A DNA stretch of 52,134 nt from Streptomyces camponoticapitis (GCF_014646115.1 NZ_BMMV01000039.1:1-52134), one strand, 5' to 3'; numbered from the stretch's first letter, positions 19,990-27,481 are shown. The notes: generated by a model from the letters alone, not told the origin. Made by a program: numbers and translations.

Positions 19990-20811
19990 TCAGGGGGCCA
20001 CGAGGAGTTCGCCGTCGATCACGGTGACCGCGTGGCCCGTGAGCAGTGTCCGCCCGCCCCGCAGTGACGTGGCGACGAGACCGGTACGGGCGGAGCCCTG
20101 GAGGCCCCTCAGCTCGGTGCGGCCGAGCCGCGCCGACCAGAACGGGGCGAGCGCCGTGTGCGCGCTGCCCGTGACGGGGTCCTCGTCGATGCCGACGCCC
20201 GGGAAGAAGCCGCGCGACACGAAGTCGTAGCCGCTGTCTGGGTCCTCGGCCGCCGCGGTGACGATGATGCCGCGCCGCGAGAGGGCGGCGAGCGATCGGA
20301 TGTCCGGGGTCAGTTCCCGTACGGTCCGCTCGTCCGCCAGCTCCACCAGCAGATCCCCGATGTGCTCCGCGGTGTCGTGCACCGAGACCGGGACCGCGCC
20401 CAGGGCCGCCTCGACGCCGTCCGGCAGCGCGAGCGGGGTCAGCGACGATGTCGGGAAGTCGAGCGTCAGGGCGCCGTCGTCGTGCGCCGTCGCTCCGAGG
20501 ATGCCGCAGCGAGCCGCGAAGCGGATCGGGCCGGTCGCGAGGCCGTCGGTGCGCAGGACATGGGCGGTGGCGAGTGTGGCGTGCCCGCACATGTCGACCT
20601 CGGCCGCCGGGGTGAACCAGCGCAGCGCCCAGTCCGCCTCGCCGCCGGGCGGCAGGGGATGGGCGAAGGCCGTCTCCGACAGGTTCACCTCCCTGGCGAC
20701 CCGCTGGAGCCAGGTGTCGTCGGGGAACGGGCCGGACTCAAGGATCAGCACCCCCGCGGGATTCCCGGCGAAGGGGTGGTCGGTGAAGGCGTCGACGATT
20801 CGGATTCGCAT
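19990..20811 (-). CDS. PhzF-family epimerase/isomerase
   Basis: 273 aa. Family landmarks are the N-terminal VDAFTDHPFAGNPAGV, the NLSETAF motif carrying the conserved glutamate, and DPVTGSAHTALAPFW near the C-terminus. PhzF isomerises a dihydro-anthranilate intermediate in phenazine synthesis, but most family members have other, unknown substrates, and no phenazine genes are nearby. The ATG at 20811 is leaderless by position. Its upstream sequence is interrupted about 80 bp away by the transposon's left end, so distant control sites may have been displaced. Confidence 0.85.
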   Translation of the reverse strand: MRIRIVDAFTDHPFAGNPAGVLILESGPFPDDTWLQRVAREVNLSETAFAHPLPPGGEADWALRWFTPAAEVDMCGHATLATAHVLRTDGLATGPIRFAARCGILGATAHDDGALTLDFPTSSLTPLALPDGVEAALGAVPVSVHDTAEHIGDLLVELADERTVRELTPDIRSLAALSRRGIIVTAAAEDPDSGYDFVSRGFFPGVGIDEDPVTGSAHTALAPFWSARLGRTELRGLQGSARTGLVATSLRGGRTLLTGHAVTVIDGELLVAP

Positions 20812-20817
20812 GCCCTG

Positions 20818-20823
20818 ACGGTA
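20818..20823 (-). promoter_or_regulatory. Leaderless -10 of the phzF-like gene
   Basis: On the minus strand TACCGT is followed by 6 nt and the ATG at 20811, with no ribosome-binding site. The -35 region is unclear. Confidence 0.45.
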
Positions 20824-20896
20824 GGAGAGGACGGAAGCCGGGGGCCAAGGCCAATTCGGTGCGGCTGGCCCCGGAGGCCCGCGTGGGCCGTTGACC

Positions 20897-20967
20897 TGTG
20901 ACAGCAAAGATGGGCCGTTTGCCACTGAAGTTGGGCCAACGCTAGTTTGTGACAGCGAAGTTGGGTC
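20897..20967 (+). repeat. Left-end TnsB-type binding repeats (three)
   Basis: Three copies of a 20-bp motif with consensus TGTGACAGCGAAGTTGGGCC: 20897-20916, 20918-20937 (degenerate, 15 of 20 matches) and 20948-20967. The third copy overlaps the first possible start codon of tnsA, so transposase binding might repress the operon. Confidence 0.75.
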
Positions 20968-21746
20968 GCTTGAGGATTGGGCGGACGGGGGATGCGGTGG
21001 GGGCGTTAGCCCGAGCAGTCGATCAGTCTGCGCTCACAGCCTTTGAGCTGGACTTCTCTCTCGAGGGGGTTCGTAAGCGCCGCCTGTTGCAGACGAGCTG
21101 GGACGTGCGGTTCGAGACAGTGGAGCCGGTCCGCAGTTTCTCCTGGCGCAAGTACGGCCGGGGCTTCGCAGGCTGGTACTACTCGGTGACCGTACGAGAT
21201 CACGTTGGCTACGAATCATGGCTGGAGAGAGACCGGCTGGTCCTGCTCGACCGGGACCCGCAGGTCACAGCTATCGCCTCTCAGCCCTTCTGGCTGCACT
21301 GGCACGACGGGGTGCGAAAGCGCAGACACGCTCCCGACTACTTTGTCCGGCTCGCCGACGGACACGCCCGTGTCGTCGATGTCCGTGCTGAGGACGACCT
21401 GGACGACGACACCCGGGAGTCGTTCACCGCGACCGAGCATGCTTGCCGGGCAGTCGGCTGGGAGTTCGACTGGGTGGGGCGACCCGATCCGGTGTTCATG
21501 GCGAACATCCGTTGGCTTGCCCGCTACCGGCGCACGCGTTGCGGCCGGCCTCAAGCGGTGGCCGACCGGTTGCTCGAGGTGTTCCGTGAGCCCAAGGGGC
21601 TGTGGGAGGGCGCCGTTTCGGTCGGGGACCGGTTGCAGGTCCTGCCGGTGCTGTTCCATCTGCTGTGGTCCGGCGCCTTGGAAACAGACCTGGTGGGCAG
21701 CTTGATGCAGACCGACAGCCTGGTCTGGACGAAGGGAAGCCGTTGA
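20949..21746 (+). CDS. tnsA: TnsA-like transposon endonuclease
   Basis: 265 aa if GTG 20949 is used; GTG 20997, preceded by GGGGG, is an alternative that leaves the left-end repeat untranslated. The TnsA nuclease core is at about residues 87-145: ESWLERDRL (catalytic glutamate), HAPDYFV (catalytic aspartate) and VVDVRAE, where many TnsA proteins have lysine in place of this arginine. TnsA nicks the 5' ends of the donor DNA so that, with TnsB, the element moves by cut and paste. A rare TTA leucine codon lies at 21006-21008, making translation dependent on the bldA tRNA in Streptomyces. The stop overlaps the tnsB start as TTGA. Confidence 0.8.
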   Translation: MTAKLGRLRIGRTGDAVGALARAVDQSALTAFELDFSLEGVRKRRLLQTSWDVRFETVEPVRSFSWRKYGRGFAGWYYSVTVRDHVGYESWLERDRLVLLDRDPQVTAIASQPFWLHWHDGVRKRRHAPDYFVRLADGHARVVDVRAEDDLDDDTRESFTATEHACRAVGWEFDWVGRPDPVFMANIRWLARYRRTRCGRPQAVADRLLEVFREPKGLWEGAVSVGDRLQVLPVLFHLLWSGALETDLVGSLMQTDSLVWTKGSR

Positions 21747-23818
21747 GCCTGCTGAGGCGGCCGCCGGTGTTGGCGGTCGGTCACAAGATCCGCTTCGAGG
21801 GCCAGGTCCGGGGGGTTCTCGAAGTCACCGCCCAGGCTGCGGTGGTGGAGGACGCCGAGGCTGAGCACCGGGTGGTCGCTTTGATCGACCTGTTCGAAGC
21901 GGCGGATTTCGAGGTCTTGTTCCAGCCTGAGCGGATGCCGCTGCCGACGGTCGGACTGCTGGAAGCATTCCCGCCCGAAGTCGTGAAACAGGCTCTGTGG
22001 TGGGAGGGGCACATCTTGGAGGTCATCCACGGGCTTGCTCCGGACGCTGAGCCGGGTTCGCGTCCGCGGCCGGGCTACGGGCCGGGTTCGTCGGTGACGT
22101 CGCGGCAGCGGACGAAGGCAGCGGAGCTGACGGCTGCCGGCCACGATGTCGCGGCCAAGACGATCGGCAACCGGCGTCGCCGCTACCAGGAAATGGGCTT
22201 GGTTGGGCTGGCCGACCACCGGCCGGTCCGCAAGCGCTCCGAGTTCGGCTCGGTGCCCGAACCGGTCGTCGAAGCGATGCGGAAGGCGATCAAGGAAGGT
22301 GTCGACACTTCGACCCGCAACGGGGCCTACCTGATCTGGCGGACGGGGGAGATCCTGCGGGAATCGGACGATGAGCTCATCGAGCTGCCGACCGAGCGGA
22401 CGCTCTACCGGCTGCTTGCGAAGTTGACGAAGGGCACCCACGCGACCGGTTCGGCGGTCACACGCCGTTCGAAGGCCCACGGGGCGGCGGCCCCGTTCGG
22501 AGAGCTGACGGTGTCGGCTCCCGGCGAGGTCATGCAGATGGACTCCACCCCGATGGATGTGCTGGTCCGTCTCGACAACGGGGTGGTCGGCAAGGTCGAG
22601 CTCACGGGCATGATCGACGTCGGGACCAGGACGTTGTCGGCGGCGGTTCTGCGGCCGACGACGAAGTCGGTGGACGCGAGCCTACTGCTGGCCCGCACGG
22701 TCACACCCGAGCTGATGCGGCCGGGTTGGGTCGACGCGCTGAAGATGTCCCGGTCGGTGCTGCCGCATCGCAGGCTGCTGTCCCTGGATGAACGCCTTGA
22801 GCATGCGGCGGCCAAGCCGGTCATCGTCCCGGAGACGATTGTCTGCGACCACGGCAAGGTGTTCATCTCCCGCAACTTCCGGTCGTCCTGCCGGTTCCTG
22901 GAGATCGACTTCCAGCCCACTTGGAAGGGCTCGCCCTTCCAGAAGGGGCACATTGAGAAGATGCTGGGCTCGGTGGCCACGATGTTCGCCCAGTTCCTGA
23001 CGGGATACACCGGCCGCAACACCGACCACCGCGGACGCCACCCCGAGCGCGAGAACCTGTGGTCGCTGCCCGAATTGCAGGACCTGCTGGACGAATGGGT
23101 CGTCGCCAAGTGGCAGAACCGCCCCCACGATGGCCTTCGTGACCCCGACCATCCTGGACGGCTGTTCACCCCGAACCAGAAGTACGCCGCGCTGGTCGAG
23201 GCATGCGGCTACGTTCCGGTCGCGCTCAGCGGGCAGGACTACGTGGAACTGCTGCCCGCGGCCTGGCGCGTCGTTAATCCTTATGGAATCCGGATCAACA
23301 ACCGGACCTACGACAGCCCCGACCTGGGGCCGATGCGCCTGCGGGACTCCGGCGTCACCGCGAAGCGGGGGCTCTGGGAGGTCCACCGCGACCCCTACGA
23401 CGTCTCCTATGTCTGGGTACGCGACCACCGCGGCGACGGCAGCTGGGTCCAGGCGACCTGGAAGTACCTGAAGCGGGCCCCGGTCCCGTTCGGCGATCTG
23501 GCCTGGGACCACGTCAGACATCAACTGCCCAAGGCCACCGAGGAAGAACTCGCCCAGGCAGTCGCCGACCTGCTGACCCGCGCGCATGCCGGCCCCGACA
23601 GGTCGGCAGCGAAGAGAAAACCCCGGTCGGCGAAAGCAGCCAAGGCCGAGCGGCAGGTCGCCGCCCGCACGAAGGCTGCCCCGCCCACTGTCCCCTCCCC
23701 GCCACCAGAGCCGCCGCGGGAACCTGAGGTTGAAGCGCCCGCCGAGGACGACGATCTCGCCGAGGTGATCCCGCTGGGACTGTTCGATCCGCTCGAAGAC
23801 CCTTGGAGGCGGCCGTGA
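21743..23818 (+). CDS. tnsB: TnsB/Mu-type DDE transposase
   Basis: 691 aa from TTG 21743, which overlaps the tnsA stop and has AAGGGAAG 5 nt upstream. An N-terminal DNA-binding region with a helix-turn-helix (TIGNRRRRYQEMGLVGLADH) is followed by an rve/DDE core: first aspartate in VMQMDSTPMDV, second in VCDHGKVF, and glutamate in QKGHIEKM, with 35 residues between the second D and E as expected. A Mu-transposase C-terminal beta-barrel follows, then an alanine/proline/lysine-rich tail that in Tn7 relatives contacts TnsC. It should bind the end repeats and join 3' ends to target DNA. Confidence 0.9.
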   Translation: MSLLRRPPVLAVGHKIRFEGQVRGVLEVTAQAAVVEDAEAEHRVVALIDLFEAADFEVLFQPERMPLPTVGLLEAFPPEVVKQALWWEGHILEVIHGLAPDAEPGSRPRPGYGPGSSVTSRQRTKAAELTAAGHDVAAKTIGNRRRRYQEMGLVGLADHRPVRKRSEFGSVPEPVVEAMRKAIKEGVDTSTRNGAYLIWRTGEILRESDDELIELPTERTLYRLLAKLTKGTHATGSAVTRRSKAHGAAAPFGELTVSAPGEVMQMDSTPMDVLVRLDNGVVGKVELTGMIDVGTRTLSAAVLRPTTKSVDASLLLARTVTPELMRPGWVDALKMSRSVLPHRRLLSLDERLEHAAAKPVIVPETIVCDHGKVFISRNFRSSCRFLEIDFQPTWKGSPFQKGHIEKMLGSVATMFAQFLTGYTGRNTDHRGRHPERENLWSLPELQDLLDEWVVAKWQNRPHDGLRDPDHPGRLFTPNQKYAALVEACGYVPVALSGQDYVELLPAAWRVVNPYGIRINNRTYDSPDLGPMRLRDSGVTAKRGLWEVHRDPYDVSYVWVRDHRGDGSWVQATWKYLKRAPVPFGDLAWDHVRHQLPKATEEELAQAVADLLTRAHAGPDRSAAKRKPRSAKAAKAERQVAARTKAAPPTVPSPPPEPPREPEVEAPAEDDDLAEVIPLGLFDPLEDPWRRP

Positions 23819-24834
23819 CCGCGCTGCTTGCCGACGGTCCGGACGCGGACTTCGGACGGCAGCTGACCACACTGCCTGGCTGGCGCCAGTTCGTCGGCGC
23901 CTCCCTGAGCAAGCCCATGGCCGTGCTGGCGAAGGCCGAGTACGACGCGCTGGAGGCGGAAGCCCAGGACGCATACGACGACGATCGGCTTGATCACCAT
24001 GCCCGCCTCCAGGTGGTCGCTACCTCCACGGTCCGCTCCACCGTCACCTGCGGGCGCCGCCTGATCATCCTCAACCGCGGGGCGATCAGCGCTCGCCGCG
24101 GCCTGATCGTCTCCGGGCCCGCCAACACCGGCAAGACCATTGCTCTCACCCAGCTCGGGCTGGCCCACGAGTTACAGGACCGCCGCCGGCACGCAGGGCA
24201 GGACGATCGCATCCCGGTCATCTACATCACCGTTCCGCCGGCCGCGACACCCCGCATGATCGCCGCCGAGTTCGCCCGCTTCCTGGGCCTGCCAGTCCTG
24301 CGGCGCTCGAACATCACCGACCTCACCGAGGCGGTCGTCGGCGTCTGCACCAAGGCCAGGACCGGTCTGATTCTGGTGGACGAGATCCACAACATCTCCT
24401 TGACGACCCGCCACGGAGCCGAGGCATCGGACACGCTGAAGTACTTCTCCGAACGCATCCCGGCGACCTTCGCCTACGCGGGCATCGACATCGAGGACGG
24501 CAGCCTGCTGTCCGGCACCCGGGGAGACCAGATCGCCGCCCGTTTCACCCCAATGGCCACCCACCCCTTCCCCTACAACACCGAGTGGAAGGCGCTGGTC
24601 GCTCAGATGGAAGCCAATCTCGTGCTGCACGAGCACAAACCCGGGACCCTGAGCCGCCTGGACCGCTTCATCCACACCCGCACCGGCGGCATGATCGGCA
24701 CCCTCTCCCACCAGATCCGCGGAGCCGCAGTCGACGCCATCCTCGGCCACAGCGAAAAGATCAACAAAGCCGGGCTGCTGGCCGTCGACCTGGACATCGC
24801 CTCTCGCCGCAAGCGCCCGGGCACAGACCGATGA
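23815..24834 (+). CDS. tnsC: TnsC/TniB-type AAA+ transposition regulator
   Basis: 339 aa from GTG 23815, overlapping the tnsB stop as GTGA and preceded by GGAGG. Walker A is GPANTGKT at about residues 99-106 and Walker B is LILVDEIHN at about 184-192. TnsC/TniB ATPases polymerise on target DNA, pass the target signal from TniQ/TnsD to the transposase and give target immunity. A TTA codon is present at 24172-24174. The end overlaps the tniQ-like start as ATGA. Confidence 0.88.
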   Translation: MTALLADGPDADFGRQLTTLPGWRQFVGASLSKPMAVLAKAEYDALEAEAQDAYDDDRLDHHARLQVVATSTVRSTVTCGRRLIILNRGAISARRGLIVSGPANTGKTIALTQLGLAHELQDRRRHAGQDDRIPVIYITVPPAATPRMIAAEFARFLGLPVLRRSNITDLTEAVVGVCTKARTGLILVDEIHNISLTTRHGAEASDTLKYFSERIPATFAYAGIDIEDGSLLSGTRGDQIAARFTPMATHPFPYNTEWKALVAQMEANLVLHEHKPGTLSRLDRFIHTRTGGMIGTLSHQIRGAAVDAILGHSEKINKAGLLAVDLDIASRRKRPGTDR

Positions 24835-26189
24835 CGTCTCCGCCCGGACACCCCGTCGCCCGGCTGCCGTTCCAGGTCCGGCCGAAAAGCGGTGAAGGAG
24901 CCAGCACGTTCATCACCCGACTCGCCCAGGCGAACTGCCTCCCGCCCGCTTACCTGCGAAAGTACCTCGCCGAGCCGCCCATGCACCGCGGTATTCCGCG
25001 CTGGGACCGCATCGCCGCAGCCGCTGGACGCGATCCGGTCGAACTGCGGCAGATCCTCGAGACCATCGAGTGCGAGGAATGCGGCGCGCCAATGCGGCCG
25101 ATGACGAGCTTCGGCGCCAAGCCGCGAACCTGCTCCAGATCCTGTCGGCAGAAGCGATACCGCCGGCGCATCCCAGCGGAGGAGTGGACGAAAGTCCCCT
25201 GCCGAGTTTGCGGGCGAGCGATGAGGTTCCGGCTCGGACAACGTCGCTACATGTGCTCATCACACTGCCGCCGAGTCGCCTTCCAGTTCCGCCAGCGAGG
25301 CGAACCACTGCCACGCCCACCGAACTTCCAAGCCGCCAGCGGGTCCGTTGACGAGGACGAACTTACCGCCCTTTGCCCGGTCTGCGAAGGACCGATAACC
25401 AATGCCACCAGGCGAAAAGCGTGCTCAAGAAGCTGCGGCGGCAGGATGGCCCACTGGACCCGCAATCCGCTGCCACCACCCGTGACCTGCCGCCACTGTC
25501 ATCAGCCACTCCTCCCCAGAACCGACGGCCGACCCCGTGACTGGTGCTCGAACGACTGCAGAACCCAAGAACTACGCCGACAGTTGATTGCGGCCGCCAT
25601 CTCGTCCCAGGCAGGGGAAGCGCAACCCCGCCCGATAGGACCCGAGCCCCCCAGCCTCTATGACACGAGGACCTGTCGGGGCTGCGAGCAGCACTACCGG
25701 CCACTCAGGATTAACCCGTGGTGCTCTCGCCGCTGTCTAGAACAAGAGCTGCTGAAACGTGCTGAACAGCAGAAATGCGGTGGCTGCGGGTCCTCGATGG
25801 CCCACCGCAAACCCGTCACCGGCCGCATCTGGTGCTCAAGGCCATGCCGCCAGCGAGCCAACCGATGGAACCAGGAATTTCGGGACAGAGTGCAGCTGAT
25901 GATCAGCGTCGGCGGACGCCCGGCAGAGCCGCAGCAGCCCAGCACGCCGACCTGTCGGGGCTGCAACCGAAGCCACCAGCCTCTCAGGCCCAACCCCTGG
26001 TGCTCGGACCAGTGCCTGGACCAGGAGATCCTCCGACGATCTCACCAACAGGAATGCGCTGCCTGCGGCACCTCCATGGCTCACCGAAAGCCGGTCCCCA
26101 ACCGCAAGTGGTGCTCGGGCACCTGCCAGCAGAGAGGGTTCCGTTGGCGAGCGGAACTCCGTGACCGGGCCGCACAATCCGACGACTGA
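24831..26189 (+). CDS. tniQ: TniQ-like target selector with eight zinc modules
   Basis: 452 aa. Residues about 10-75 look like a TniQ N-terminus (RP-x-GE...FITRLAQAN, then a helical stretch). The rest is an array of eight CxxC-x(12-18)-CxxxC modules: C81/84/101/105, C124/127/142/146, C182/185/198/202, C220/223/239/243, C282/285/298/302, C316/319/335/339, C375/378/391/395 and C409/412/428/432. Residues about 282-353 and 375-446 are near copies at a 93-residue offset. In Tn7 relatives the TniQ/TnsD protein picks the target, and the usual form has a larger TniQ body with one or few zinc fingers. A DNA-reading finger array is inference. The family assignment rests on the N-terminus plus operon position. 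Confidence 0.75.
   Translation: MTSPPGHPVARLPFQVRPKSGEGASTFITRLAQANCLPPAYLRKYLAEPPMHRGIPRWDRIAAAAGRDPVELRQILETIECEECGAPMRPMTSFGAKPRTCSRSCRQKRYRRRIPAEEWTKVPCRVCGRAMRFRLGQRRYMCSSHCRRVAFQFRQRGEPLPRPPNFQAASGSVDEDELTALCPVCEGPITNATRRKACSRSCGGRMAHWTRNPLPPPVTCRHCHQPLLPRTDGRPRDWCSNDCRTQELRRQLIAAAISSQAGEAQPRPIGPEPPSLYDTRTCRGCEQHYRPLRINPWCSRRCLEQELLKRAEQQKCGGCGSSMAHRKPVTGRIWCSRPCRQRANRWNQEFRDRVQLMISVGGRPAEPQQPSTPTCRGCNRSHQPLRPNPWCSDQCLDQEILRRSHQQECAACGTSMAHRKPVPNRKWCSGTCQQRGFRWRAELRDRAAQSDD
25674..26168 (+). repeat. Tandem duplication inside the tniQ-like gene
   Basis: Two two-finger units, about 25674-25889 and 25953-26168, match strongly at protein level (shared PWCS, SMAHRKPV and W-C-S patterns) and partly at DNA level. 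Their spacing is 279 bp (93 codons), so the second pair arose by in-frame duplication. Confidence 0.8.
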
Positions 26190-26198
26190 CCGACGGCC

Positions 26199-26582
26199 TC
26201 ACCACAGGTGAAGGAAACTCCGGATGTCGTCAAAGCCGTCGACGGCCCGGCCATCCACGTCTGTCGGATCCGCCTCCGCACGCGCCGCCAGCGACTCCGC
26301 CAGGGCGAGGGCCGCATCGCTGAGACATCCGAAGCGTCGAGCCGCATGTCCCAGGCACAGGCCAGCCAGCCCGAGCAGGGGGCTGCCTGACACGGCCCGC
26401 GTTCCGACCTGGACACACCAGTGCTCGACGAACTCCCGATCGTCGTCGTTCAGCGCACTTCCGACCAGTACAACCGCCGCCTCACCCTCCAGTGATGGGT
26501 CACGCAGAGCCCGTTCCAGGAACTCGGCCACCTCCTCATGGGGCAGAGCCGGAGGGTTCTCGAAGCGCAGATGGGAGTGCAT
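26199..26582 (-). CDS. Cargo protein of the transposon, hypothetical
   Basis: 127 aa, acidic, mostly helical, with no signal peptide or membrane helix. It has a repeated helical character (HEEVAEFLERALRDPSLEG, LVGSALNDDDREFVEHW, LGLAGLCLGHAARRFG) resembling small HEAT-like or immunity-like proteins, but I cannot name the family. It is the only gene in the element outside the transposition operon and is transcribed toward it; the two 3' ends nearly touch. TAGTCT lies 6 nt before its ATG, so it is probably expressed as a leaderless mRNA. A function helping the host or element is possible but not shown. Confidence 0.65.
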   Translation of the reverse strand: MHSHLRFENPPALPHEEVAEFLERALRDPSLEGEAAVVLVGSALNDDDREFVEHWCVQVGTRAVSGSPLLGLAGLCLGHAARRFGCLSDAALALAESLAARAEADPTDVDGRAVDGFDDIRSFLHLW

Positions 26583-26588
26583 CCGGCG

Positions 26589-26594
26589 AGACTA
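26589..26594 (-). promoter_or_regulatory. Leaderless -10 of the cargo gene
   Basis: TAGTCT on the minus strand, 6 nt upstream of the ATG at 26582. There is no ribosome-binding site, and -35 is unclear. Confidence 0.45.
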
Positions 26595-26651
26595 CGCGCC
26601 CACGAAAACGGCGATCTGCCCAGTCCGCACCACCTCGACACGTAACACGTC

Positions 26652-26753
26652 GGTCCAACTTCGCTGTCAGAAGCTGGACAGTGGCCCATCTTCGGTGTCA
26701 CAAACAGCAATCCACCCAACTTCGGTGACACGCGTCCCGAATTCGGTGTCACG
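26652..26753 (-). repeat. Right-end TnsB-type binding repeats (four)
   Basis: Four copies in inverted orientation relative to the left end: 26652-26671, 26683-26702, 26713-26732 and 26734-26753. The core read on the minus strand is TGTGACACCGAAGTTGGG. The asymmetric three-plus-four arrangement with unequal spacing is typical of Tn7-like ends. Confidence 0.75.
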
Positions 26754-26798
26754 GGTCACATGGGCCGTCCTCGGAAGTTGTTGCCAAGCGAACTGTTC

Positions 26799-26832
26799 CG
26801 ATATATCGTTGAGGCATCGCGATAGATTCGCG
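26799..26832. promoter_or_regulatory. Candidate PadR operator
   Basis: A perfect CGATATATCG palindrome (26799-26808) and CGCGA-TAGAT-TCGCG (26818-26832) lie 29-60 bp upstream of padR; the half-sites TATCG and CGATA also face each other. PadR regulators usually repress their own promoter through such AT-rich repeats. Confidence 0.5.
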
Positions 26833-26860
26833 ACTGATCATCGATGGAAGGAGCGTAGCG

Positions 26861-27481
26861 ATGCGTTCACATGGACACGAGCAGGAACAGGGACATGGGC
26901 AGTGCGGGCCCGGCCATCGAGGCCGGGGCGAGTCTGCGGGGCGGCGCGGGGCCTTCGGGCCGTTCGGGCCGAACTTCGGACCGCCGTTCGGCGGGCCCTT
27001 CGGAGGCGGCGGCCGAGGCCGCGGCGGAGGCAGGGGCAGGGCGCGGCGCGGCGATGTACGCGCGTCGATCCTGGCGCTGCTGAAGGACCGGCCGATGCAC
27101 GGCTACGAGATGATCCAGGAGATCGGCGAGCGCAGCGGAGGCGCCTGGCGCCCCAGCCCCGGTTCGGTCTACCCGACCCTCCAGCTCCTGGAGGACGAGG
27201 GTCTCATCGAGAGCCGGAGCGAGGGTGGCAAGAACCTCTTCACCCTGACCGAGGCCGGTCGCACCGAGGCCGAATCCGGGCCCGAAGCGCCCTGGGAAGA
27301 GGCCGGGCGCGGTGTCGACTGGGAGACGATGAACGAGATCCGGCAGGCCGGCTTCGGCCTGATGGAGGCGTTCGGGCAGGTCTGGAAGACCGGCTCCGCC
27401 GACCAGCGTCAGAAGGCCCTCGCCGTCATCAACGACGCCCGCAAGAAGCTTTATCTGATCCTCGCCAACGACGACGACTGA
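26861..27481 (+). CDS. PadR-family transcriptional regulator
   Basis: 206 aa. The first 65 residues are unusually rich in Gly/Arg/Phe/Pro (GPFGPNFGPPFGGPFGG-type) and probably disordered. The PadR winged helix follows (ILALLKDRPMHGYEMIQEI, PSPGSVYPTLQLLEDEGLI), then a helical dimerisation tail. ATG 26861 has AAGGAG with 7-nt spacing. PadR proteins sense small molecules or stress and often repress a transporter; the Clp-N and EamA genes downstream are possible but unproven targets. The transposon ends about 100 bp upstream, close to its operator. Confidence 0.85.
   Translation: MRSHGHEQEQGHGQCGPGHRGRGESAGRRGAFGPFGPNFGPPFGGPFGGGGRGRGGGRGRARRGDVRASILALLKDRPMHGYEMIQEIGERSGGAWRPSPGSVYPTLQLLEDEGLIESRSEGGKNLFTLTEAGRTEAESGPEAPWEEAGRGVDWETMNEIRQAGFGLMEAFGQVWKTGSADQRQKALAVINDARKKLYLILANDDD

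Larger units (their letters stand above)
20890..26760 (+). mobile_element. Compact Tn7-like transposon (TnsA-TnsB-TnsC-TniQ) with one cargo gene
   Basis: About 5.87 kb. Four co-oriented, overlapping genes encode a complete Tn7-type core, and a single small gene lies on the opposite strand beside the right end. Repeats of about 20 bp lie inside each end in inverted orientation, three on the left (20897-20967) and four on the right (26652-26753). Beyond them TGACC(T/C)GTGACA is shared by both termini. The hexamer TGGGCC occurs immediately outside both inferred ends (20884-20889 and 26761-26766) and could be the target duplication; because TGGGCC also occurs inside the repeats, the exact boundary is uncertain by several bases. 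No Cas genes, integrase or tRNA gene is present. The insertion separates phzF from padR. Confidence 0.85.

Noticed and set aside
19990..20811. Phenazine biosynthesis cluster
   Set aside because: Only a PhzF-like gene is present; no phzB, phzD, phzE or phzG neighbours were seen.
20892..26758. TGACC / GGTCA as a 5-bp target duplication
   Set aside because: They are inverted, not direct, copies and align as part of the terminal inverted repeats.
20890..26760. CRISPR-associated transposon
   Set aside because: No cas gene, CRISPR array or guide-like repeat occurs in or beside the element; the TniQ-like protein carries zinc modules instead.
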